Shown here one piece after another: positions 1-5,532 of a stretch of DNA of 15,680 nt. A model generated the notes under the pieces. The model did no database searches, was not told the origin of the DNA, and saw only the letters and a program-made list of their open reading frames with translations. Position 1 is the stretch's first letter. The number at the start of each line of letters is the position of its first letter. Both the position numbers and the translations under genes were made by a program. This DNA comes from Lachnospiraceae bacterium (lineage in GTDB: Bacteria; Bacillota_A; Clostridia; Lachnospirales; Lachnospiraceae), in the NCBI GenBank assembly GCA_017613055.1, contig JAGAES010000096.1, positions 1 through 15,680 on the forward strand, written 5' to 3'.

Positions 1-542
1 ACCTTCTGTGCCTTTTCGGAACTCCAGAGTTTCTTACGGAAGTTCAGATCGCACGAAACAGTCAAGCCGTGCTTCTTCGCTGCGATCAAAGCCGCCTTCG
101 TTACTTCGGCCGCGCTGTCGCTGATGGCCGGCGTGATTCCCGTAAAATGAAACCATTCCGCACCTTCAAAAACAGAATCGAAATCAAAATCCGACGGAAC
201 CGCCTCCGCAATTGAGGAATGCGCGCGGTCGTAGATGACCTTCGAAGGACGTACCGAAGCGCCGGTCTCGAGATAGTAGATGCCGACCCTGTCGCCGCCC
301 CGTACGATATGCGAACAGTCAACGCCGTACTGCCGAAGCGCGCCGATGGCACTGTCGCCGATTTCGTTGTTCGGAAGCTTCGTCACGTAAGACGTATCAT
401 ATCCGAAACCCGCCAGAGAAACCGCCACATTCGCTTCTCCTCCGCCGTAGCAGACATCAAAGGAATCCGCCTGTACAAAACGCTCATTCCCGGGCGTTGA
501 CAGGCGAAGCATGATCTCGCCGAGCGTAACAACCTTACTCAT
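1..542 (-). CDS. kdgK: 2-keto-3-deoxygluconate kinase, PfkB family (C-terminus missing)
   Basis: The visible 180 N-terminal residues read as a PfkB/ribokinase-family sugar kinase that phosphorylates 2-keto-3-deoxygluconate to KDPG, the step before Eda aldolase in cytoplasmic hexuronate breakdown. Seen: an N-terminal strand VVTLGEIMLRLSTP, the sugar-binding PfkB signature YGGGEANVAVSLAGFG (residues 32-47), a GIYYLETG plus SKVIYDR segment (88-106) characteristic of KDG kinases, and CDLNFRKKLW (164-173). The catalytic DTxGAGD segment lies outside the window, so activity cannot be judged. The ATG at 542 is chosen because GGAGGT lies at 547-552, and the product starts at the usual place for the family. 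The gene is divergent from uxaC of the same pathway, which supports the call over other PfkB kinases such as fructokinase. The left window edge cuts it. Confidence 0.9.
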   Translation of the reverse strand, partial: MSKVVTLGEIMLRLSTPGNERFVQADSFDVCYGGGEANVAVSLAGFGYDTSYVTKLPNNEIGDSAIGALRQYGVDCSHIVRGGDRVGIYYLETGASVRPSKVIYDRAHSSIAEAVPSDFDFDSVFEGAEWFHFTGITPAISDSAAEVTKAALIAAKKHGLTVSCDLNFRKKLWSSEKAQK

Positions 543-563
543 AACGACCTCCGAACCAAATAC

Positions 564-579
564 TGTTAAAAGTTTACCA
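564..579. promoter_or_regulatory. Candidate operator dyad over the kdgK -10
   Basis: The 16-base sequence has arms TGTTAAA (564-570) and TTTACCA (573-579) around a 2-base centre. Six of seven arm positions are symmetric (TGkTAAA-nn-TTTAmCA). It covers the -10 box and the expected start of kdgK transcription, so a protein bound here would block initiation. The form suits a dimeric helix-turn-helix repressor of the LacI or GntR type, both known for hexuronate regulons, but no regulator gene lies in the window. Confidence 0.3.
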
Positions 580-599
580 TATCTTGCGACAGATAGCAA
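571..599 (-). promoter_or_regulatory. Candidate kdgK promoter
   Basis: Read on the minus strand, TTGCTA (599-594) is followed by a 17-base spacer and TAAACT (576-571). A TG one base upstream of the -10 makes it an extended -10 element. Transcription would start near 564, giving a leader of about 20 bases that holds the GGAGGT site. Assignment is by consensus match only. Confidence 0.6.
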
Positions 600-657
600 C
601 CGGATAATTAAAAAATTACTACATGTTGGGGATTTTTCATTTTTCGGCGAAATTCTA

Positions 658-686
658 TTGAAAAAGCTTTCCGGATATGTTAGGAT
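658..686 (+). promoter_or_regulatory. Candidate uxaC promoter
   Basis: TTGAAA (658-663), a 17-base spacer and TAGGAT (681-686) match the housekeeping sigma factor consensus. TG at 678-679 gives an extended -10. Transcription would start near 693, leaving a leader of roughly 38 bases before the uxaC ATG at 731. It faces away from the kdgK promoter, and the two -35 boxes are about 58 bases apart. Confidence 0.6.
659..672 (+). promoter_or_regulatory. cre-like site over the uxaC -35
   Basis: TGAAAAAGCTTTCC fits the catabolite-responsive element consensus TGWAARCGYTWNCW at 12 of 14 positions; the misses are the central C and the last base. It overlaps the -35 box and part of the spacer of the uxaC promoter, a position from which CcpA would repress. 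CcpA control is common for Firmicutes sugar-acid genes, but the loss of the central C weakens the call. Confidence 0.3.
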
Positions 687-730
687 GGTGCAGATAAGAA
701 CTTGCAGCAACGAGGATACGAGGTTAAGGC

Positions 731-2140
731 ATGGAGTTCATGGACAGAAACTTTCTTCTCGACACGGAATGCGCCGCCGTACTGTATCATAAGTACGCCG
801 AGCATATGCCGATTGTGGATTACCATTGCCATATTCCTGTTCAGGAAATCGCCGAAGACGTTACCTTCCGCTCAATCACGAAGCTCTGGCTCGGTGCGGA
901 CCATTACAAATGGCGTCTTATGCGTGCAAACGGCGTTCCCGAGGAACTGATTACCGGAAACGGCGACGATTTCGAAAAGTTTGCTGCTTTCGCCGCTTCT
1001 TTAGAGCGTGCGCCGGGTAATCCGATTTATCACTGGAGCCATCTCGAATTAAAGCGTTATTTCGGAATCGATGAGCCGCTGACCGCGGCCAATGCCAAAG
1101 ATATCTATGACCGCTGCAACCGTGTGCTGGAACAGTCCGGCATGAGCGCGCGCAGTCTCATCAAGAAATCGAACGTGCGGATTTTATGTACGACCGACGA
1201 TCCGTGCGACGATCTTTATTATCATAAGCAGCTTGCCGACGACCTGTCTTTCGACGTCCAGGTACTGCCCGCTTTCCGTCCCGATCCCTTTGTCGATATC
1301 GAGAAACCGGATTTCGCCGCCCATATTGAGCGGCTCGGTTCCGTGTGCGACTGGGCGATGTTCAGCCTTTCCGATCTGAAAGACTGTCTTGCGGAACGGA
1401 TTCAATACTTCGCATTTCGCGGCTGTAAGACCGCTGACCACGGTCTTCCGTTCGTGATGTATCAGCCGTGCGACGACGAGACAGCTAACGGCATATTCCG
1501 TAAGAAGATGGACGGCGGCGTGATTACGCGTGACGAAGCAATGGCTTACCGCACCAATCTTCTTCTGTTCCTCGCAAGAGAATACAACAAGGCGGAATTC
1601 GTCATGCAGCTCCATTACGGCGTGAAGCGCGACAACAATACGCTGATGTTTGAGAAAATCGGTCCGAACACCGGTTATGACTGCATTGACAATCATACGC
1701 CGATTGCCCCGCTGACCGAGTTTCTGAATTCGCTTGCCGCAACCGAAGAGCTTCCGAAGACGATTCTTTATTCCTTAAATCCGATTGACAATACCGCCAT
1801 TGATTCCGTGATCGGATGCTTCCAGGACAGTTCGTGCATCGGCAAGATCCAGCACGGCTCCGCATGGTGGTTTAACGATAACAAGCAGGGCATGCTTGAT
1901 CAGCTTACAAGTCTTTCGACCCAGAGCGTTCTCGGGAATTTTATCGGCATGCTGACGGATTCCCGCAGTTTCCTTTCCTATACGAGACATGAATATTTCC
2001 GCCGGATTCTGTGCCGGTTTCTCGGCAGTCTTGTCGAGGGCGGCGAGTATCCCGCCAACATGTCCCTTCTCGGATCCCTTGTCGAGGATATCTGCTACAA
2101 CAACTGTCTTCGTTACTTTTCCTTTAAGCCTGCTAAATAG
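731..2140 (+). CDS. uxaC: Glucuronate/galacturonate isomerase
   Basis: The 469-residue product matches UxaC in length and throughout. UxaC is an amidohydrolase-superfamily enzyme that interconverts D-glucuronate with D-fructuronate and D-galacturonate with D-tagaturonate, the entry step of hexuronate catabolism. Seen: the metal-binding DYHCHIP motif (residues 30-36), the family segment [12 protein letters not shown], the early [17 protein letters not shown] segment, and [14 protein letters not shown] toward the C-terminus. The first ATG is chosen because the [13 protein letters not shown] opening parallels known UxaC N-termini, and GAGG lies 7 bases upstream. An in-frame ATG at 740 is a less likely alternative. 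It has its own promoter and a terminator directly behind it, so it is probably monocistronic. The divergent kdgK acts later in the same pathway; the UxuA/UxuB or UxaA/UxaB steps are not in the window. Confidence 0.95.
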   Translation: MEFMDRNFLLDTECAAVLYHKYAEHMPIVDYHCHIPVQEIAEDVTFRSITKLWLGADHYKWRLMRANGVPEELITGNGDDFEKFAAFAASLERAPGNPIYHWSHLELKRYFGIDEPLTAANAKDIYDRCNRVLEQSGMSARSLIKKSNVRILCTTDDPCDDLYYHKQLADDLSFDVQVLPAFRPDPFVDIEKPDFAAHIERLGSVCDWAMFSLSDLKDCLAERIQYFAFRGCKTADHGLPFVMYQPCDDETANGIFRKKMDGGVITRDEAMAYRTNLLLFLAREYNKAEFVMQLHYGVKRDNNTLMFEKIGPNTGYDCIDNHTPIAPLTEFLNSLAATEELPKTILYSLNPIDNTAIDSVIGCFQDSSCIGKIQHGSAWWFNDNKQGMLDQLTSLSTQSVLGNFIGMLTDSRSFLSYTRHEYFRRILCRFLGSLVEGGEYPANMSLLGSLVEDICYNNCLRYFSFKPAK

Positions 2141-2154
2141 CGGGCTTATTTTTT
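2126..2154 (+). terminator. Intrinsic terminator of uxaC
   Basis: Arms AAGCCTGCT (2126-2134) and AGCGGGCTT (2139-2147) form a 9-bp stem with one G-T wobble and a 4-base AAAT loop, followed by ATTTTTT. The stem starts inside the last uxaC codons, and the TAG stop (2138-2140) lies in the loop and right arm. It should separate uxaC from pyrBI. Confidence 0.8.
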
Positions 2155-2217
2155 GAACCGGGAAGTCCCGATTACATTTGTCTATATCCGAAAGAATACA
2201 TATACAGGAGGACACAC

Positions 2218-3132
2218 ATGAAACATCTCATCAGCCCCATGGACCTTTCCGTGGAGGAAATCGACGCCCTTCTTGCGCTGGCCGGAAAGATGTACGACCA
2301 TCCGGAACAATACGCGCACCTATGCGAGGGCAAAAAACTCGCAACCTGCTTCTATGAGCCGAGCACGCGGACCCGCTTAAGCTTCGAGGCAGCCATGCTG
2401 AATCTCGGAGGCTCGGTACTCGGATTCCAGTCCGCTGACTCGAGTTCGGCCGCCAAAGGCGAATCCGTATCCGACACAATCCGCGTCATCTCCTACTACG
2501 CCGACATCTGCGCGATGCGGCATCCGAAGGAAGGCGCTCCGCTCGTTGCTTCGCTGCATTCGGGAATTCCGGTCATCAACGCCGGCGACGGCGGCCACAA
2601 CCATCCGACGCAGACGCTTACCGATCTGATGACCATGAAACAGTTAAAGGGACGTCTCAATAATCTGACGATCGGACTGTGCGGCGACCTGAAATTCGGC
2701 CGCACCGTGCACTCTCTCATAAAGGCCATGTCCCGCTACGAAGGCATCCGGTTCATCCTGATCTCTCCCGATGAACTTAAGGTTCCCGCCTACATCCGGG
2801 AAGAAGTGCTTGACGCCGGCAACATCCCTTACACCGAAGTATCCAATCTGGAAAATGCGATGCCCGAACTCGACATTCTTTACATGACAAGAGTGCAGCG
2901 CGAACGGTTCTTCAACGAAGAGGATTACATCCGCTTAAAAGACACGTTCCTGCTTGACAAGAAGAAGCTTTCAGGCGCCAAGGACGACATGTTCATCCTG
3001 CATCCGCTTCCGCGCGTCAACGAAATCTCGGTTGAGGTCGACGATGACCCGCGCGCCGCTTACTTCCGCCAGGCCGGCTACGGCGTCTATGTGCGGATGG
3101 CACTGATTGCGATGCTCTTAGGACTTCAGTAA
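2218..3132 (+). CDS. pyrB: Aspartate carbamoyltransferase, catalytic chain
   Basis: The 304-residue enzyme condenses carbamoyl phosphate and L-aspartate to N-carbamoyl-L-aspartate, the committed step of de novo pyrimidine synthesis in the cytoplasm. Seen: the carbamoyl-phosphate loop FYEPSTRTR (residues 45-53), the mobile SSAAKGES loop with its lysine at 80 that reaches into the neighbouring subunit, RHPKEGA (101-107), [11 protein letters not shown] (127-137), the aspartate-binding TRVQRERF (224-231), and HPLPRVNEI (262-270). The set is complete and the length normal, so an active enzyme is expected. AGGAGG at 2206-2211 fixes the start. pyrI follows after 15 bases. The 63 bases between the uxaC terminator and this gene hold a short dyad (2159-2170) and no clear promoter. 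No PyrR-type attenuator or leader peptide was recognised. Confidence 0.97.
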   Translation: MKHLISPMDLSVEEIDALLALAGKMYDHPEQYAHLCEGKKLATCFYEPSTRTRLSFEAAMLNLGGSVLGFQSADSSSAAKGESVSDTIRVISYYADICAMRHPKEGAPLVASLHSGIPVINAGDGGHNHPTQTLTDLMTMKQLKGRLNNLTIGLCGDLKFGRTVHSLIKAMSRYEGIRFILISPDELKVPAYIREEVLDAGNIPYTEVSNLENAMPELDILYMTRVQRERFFNEEDYIRLKDTFLLDKKKLSGAKDDMFILHPLPRVNEISVEVDDDPRAAYFRQAGYGVYVRMALIAMLLGLQ

Positions 3133-3147
3133 GAAAGGAGAACACCT

Positions 3148-3576
3148 ATGCTTAATATCGGAGGACTCCACCAGGGAGTCGTAATCGACCATATTCCCGC
3201 AGGCGAAGCCATGAAGATATACGAATATCTGAATCTCGGCGATCTGGACTGCGAAGTAGCCATCATCAAGAATGCGCAAAGCAAGAAAATGGGACGCAAG
3301 GACATCATCAAGATCGAAGGCCCGCTGACCATCAACATCGATGCGCTTGCGGTCCGTAACCCGAACGTAACGATCAACATCATCGAGAACGACGTCATCG
3401 TCGAAAAACGTGCGGTTACGCTTCCGAATGAAGTAACGAACATCATCAAATGCAAAAACCCGCGCTGCATCACCTGTATCGAACAGGAGCTGCCGCATAT
3501 CTTCCGCCTTACCAACAAGGAAGAACGCGTATACCGCTGCATCTACTGCGAAGAAGCCTACAAACGGAACGAATAA
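3148..3576 (+). CDS. pyrI: Aspartate carbamoyltransferase, regulatory chain
   Basis: The 142-residue product is the nucleotide-binding, zinc-containing partner of PyrB that confers allosteric control by CTP/UTP and ATP in class B holoenzymes. Seen: the effector-domain opening GVVIDHIPAG (residues 10-19), the conserved MGRKDIIKIE (48-57), and the zinc site as C102-x4-C107-x23-C131-x2-C134, matching the spacing of the E. coli chain. An additional Cys at 110 lies beside the site. GGAG 9 bases before the ATG supports the start. The product is slightly shorter than the E. coli chain, mainly at both ends. Its pairing with pyrB implies the regulated (PyrB3)2(PyrI2)3-type enzyme rather than the unregulated trimer of Bacillus. 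Confidence 0.96.
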   Translation: MLNIGGLHQGVVIDHIPAGEAMKIYEYLNLGDLDCEVAIIKNAQSKKMGRKDIIKIEGPLTINIDALAVRNPNVTINIIENDVIVEKRAVTLPNEVTNIIKCKNPRCITCIEQELPHIFRLTNKEERVYRCIYCEEAYKRNE

Positions 3577-3590
3577 ATCTCTCATTCATG

Positions 3591-3626
3591 AAAAATGCCG
3601 ATGCGGATTCCGCATCGGCGTTTTTT
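3591..3626. terminator. Bidirectional terminator between pyrI and the ABC genes
   Basis: GCCGATGCGG (3597-3606) and CCGCATCGGC (3610-3619) form a perfect 10-bp stem with a 3-base ATT loop. On the plus strand the stem is followed by GTTTTTTC (pyrBI end). On the minus strand the A-run at 3591-3595 gives a T-tract after the stem, so it can also end the ABC transcript, whose last stop codon is at 3635-3637. It sits exactly between the two converging units. Confidence 0.9.
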
Positions 3627-3634
3627 CTTTTGTA

Positions 3635-4822
3635 TTAAGCTTTCGTTATGACAATCTTATCGTCTTCGACGGCCATCCGGATCTTCTTGCTGTCGACGCC
3701 GATTGCGTCGAGCATCTCCCTCGGAATCTGCACTCGTCCCGCGTGGTCGAGAATCGCGAATTCCTCGTGCGTATCCTCCTCGACAAATCCGTGCAGCTGT
3801 TCCTTCACGAATTCTTCCTTCATGATACGCTCGATACTCGTCTTACCGTCACGCATCATGACGACACGGTTTACCTTCTTCGCAAGGTTGATGTCGTGCG
3901 TAACGATTACGATTGTGATGCCGAGTTCGGAATTCAGCTTTCTGAAAACATCGAGAACCGCATCGGCGGTCTTCTGGTCGACGGAGCCGGTCGGCTCATC
4001 GGCAAGAAGCAGCTTCGGACGGTTTGCAAGCGCGATTGCGATTGCGATACGCTGCTGTTCGCCGCCGGACAGCTGGTTTAGTTTGCTGTCCTTCTTATGT
4101 GCCATACCGACAAGCGTCAGAAGCTCCATGGCGCGCTCGTGGCGTTCCTTCGGCTCACAGAACAGCATCGGCAGTTCGACATTCTGTACCGCGGTCAGAT
4201 AAGGAAGCAGGTTTCTCGCGTTGTTCTGCCATACGAATCCGACGGTCTTCTGCTTGTATGCAACAAGCTGGCTTTCGGTCATCTTGAAAAGGTTCTTTCC
4301 GTCGACATAAAGCTTGCCTGCGCTCGGACGGTCCAGACCGCCGAGGAGGTTCAGAAACGTCGATTTACCGGAACCGGAACTGCCGATGATTGCGATGAAC
4401 TCGCCCTTCTCGACGCGGAGCTCAAGTCCCTGCAGGGCAAGTACTTCGGTCTCTTTCGTCTTATAAATCTTAACGAGGTTTTCGCAGAGAATCATGACAT
4501 TTTCGTCAAGTTCATCCTCGAGTTCCCCTTCGGTCTGCTTTTTATACGCCTCCATGAAGGAGTCCTTAAGCGCCTTCGAAATCTCTTCGGCCATCATGCC
4601 GCCCGGCTGTTCTTCCTGGGCGGGCTCTTCCGCTGCGGCAGGCTCGGCCTGAGCGGTCTCATTTGCCGGATCAGCCGGAGCGGGATCAGCAGGAACCGGT
4701 TCCGCCGAAACGGTCTCTTCAACGGCTTCCGCTATGGTTTCCTGATTCTTCTTAATCTGCTCGGCAAGCTTTTTCACAACGCTTTTCTTTTGAACAACAT
4801 GTTCCCGGGTTTTCTTAGCCAT
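3635..4822 (-). CDS. ABC transporter ATPase with N-terminal extension and AbrB-like C-terminus
   Basis: This 395-residue ATP-binding subunit belongs to the FtsX/MacB-type (YtrE/LolD-like) ABC class and sits in the cytoplasm on the permease. Seen: Walker A GSSGSGKST (residues 147-155), a Q-loop in FVWQNNARNLLPYLT (Q199), signature LSGGEQQR (251-258), Walker B LLLADEP (271-277), and switch histidine H309, so ATPase chemistry looks intact. The D-loop reads GSVDQKT. Two parts are odd. Residues 1-107 are an extension with a Lys/Glu-rich start, an Ala/Glu/Pro-rich middle (40-73) and a charged end. Residues about 354-395 read AGRVQIPREMLDAIGV then DDKIVITKA, resembling an AbrB/SpoVT swapped-hairpin domain. 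The ATG at 4822 is chosen over one at 4882 because AAGGAG lies 9 bases upstream; this gives an 8-base overlap with the preceding ATPase gene and so likely translational coupling. Confidence 0.9.
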   Translation of the reverse strand: MAKKTREHVVQKKSVVKKLAEQIKKNQETIAEAVEETVSAEPVPADPAPADPANETAQAEPAAAEEPAQEEQPGGMMAEEISKALKDSFMEAYKKQTEGELEDELDENVMILCENLVKIYKTKETEVLALQGLELRVEKGEFIAIIGSSGSGKSTFLNLLGGLDRPSAGKLYVDGKNLFKMTESQLVAYKQKTVGFVWQNNARNLLPYLTAVQNVELPMLFCEPKERHERAMELLTLVGMAHKKDSKLNQLSGGEQQRIAIAIALANRPKLLLADEPTGSVDQKTADAVLDVFRKLNSELGITIVIVTHDINLAKKVNRVVMMRDGKTSIERIMKEEFVKEQLHGFVEEDTHEEFAILDHAGRVQIPREMLDAIGVDSKKIRMAVEDDKIVITKA

Positions 4823-5522
4823 TCGCCTGTTCTCCTTCCATATTGTTCGTTGTAGAAATGACTTCGCCGTCGAGAATCTCATAAACCATATCGCCGTAAC
4901 CCATCAGCTTCGGATCATGCGTAGTCATGACAAATGTGATGCCTTCCTTCTCAATCAGATCCTTAAAGATACTGATAACCTGCAGACTGGTCGCGGAGTC
5001 CAGCTCACCGGTCGGCTCGTCCGCGAAGATGATCTTCGGCTTGTGCGCGATTGCGCGGGCGATTGCGACACGCTGCTGCTCACCGCCCGAAAGTTCCTGC
5101 GGCATATGCGATGCGCGCTTGCTGAGACCGACCAGCTTTAAGCATTCCATGACACGGGTCTTGTAATCGCCTTTGTAGCCGGCAAGCCTTAACGCATATT
5201 CGACATTCTCGTATGCGCTCATGACCGGAATCAGCGCGACCGACTGGAAGATAAAACCGATTTCCTTGCGGCGAAGCAGTTCCCGGTCCTTGTCGGATGC
5301 TTCGGAAATATCCTTTCCGTCGAACCAGACTTTGCCGGATGTCGGTGCGTCGAGCGCACCGATAATGTTAAGAAGCGTCGTTTTACCGGAACCGGAACGG
5401 CCCTTCAGTATCGTAAGCGTCTGCTCGGGAACCACTATGCAGATTCCCTTCAAAGCCCAGAAGTCGCCGCCGGCAACCGGGAAAGAACGCTTTACATCTT
5501 CCGTACGTAACAATTCTTTCAT
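4815..5522 (-). CDS. ABC transporter ATPase, MacB/LolD type
   Basis: This 235-residue subunit is an ordinary ATP-binding protein of the FtsX-permease (MacB/LolD/BceA-like) class. Seen: Walker [10 protein letters not shown] (residues 41-49), Q-loop [20 protein letters not shown] (Q93), signature [15 protein letters not shown] (144-158), Walker B IIFADEP (164-170), D-loop ELDSAT and switch histidine H202. Length is normal and there is no accessory domain, unlike the next gene. The ATG at 5522 is preferred to an in-frame GTG at 5543 because AAGGAGGT lies 5 bases upstream at 5527-5534, overlapping the permease stop codon. It lies 10 bases after the permease and overlaps the next ATPase by 8 bases, so the two ATPases are probably made together and could form a heterodimer under the two halves of the permease (inference). 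Confidence 0.93.
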   Translation of the reverse strand: MKELLRTEDVKRSFPVAGGDFWALKGICIVVPEQTLTILKGRSGSGKTTLLNIIGALDAPTSGKVWFDGKDISEASDKDRELLRRKEIGFIFQSVALIPVMSAYENVEYALRLAGYKGDYKTRVMECLKLVGLSKRASHMPQELSGGEQQRVAIARAIAHKPKIIFADEPTGELDSATSLQVISIFKDLIEKEGITFVMTTHDPKLMGYGDMVYEILDGEVISTTNNMEGEQANG

Positions 5523-5532
5523 GGCAACCTCC

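Noticed and set aside
605..618. TAATT-AAAA-AATTA dyad between the divergent promoters.
   Set aside because: Symmetry is made only of A/T runs and is easily chance; an upstream polymerase-contact element is as likely as an operator.
511..792. Plus-strand frame across the kdgK-uxaC promoter region.
   Set aside because: It overlaps the kdgK start antisense, both promoters and the uxaC start, and has no ribosome site.
1184..1696. 170-codon minus-strand open frame inside uxaC.
   Set aside because: It lies wholly within a conserved enzyme gene and has no ribosome site or known motif.
2159..2170. CGGGAAGTCCCG dyad upstream of pyrB as a terminator or attenuator.
   Set aside because: The stem is only 4-5 bp and no T-run follows; at most it is a weak operator candidate.
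2178..2206. Possible pyrB promoter TTGTCT, 17 bases, TATACA.
   Set aside because: Transcription would begin at about 2213, inside or after the AGGAGG site, leaving no usable leader.
4097..4855. 252-codon plus-strand open frame antisense to the second ATPase.
   Set aside because: It mirrors the real gene's codon pattern, has no ribosome site or recognisable fold, and the minus-strand frame carries full ABC motifs.
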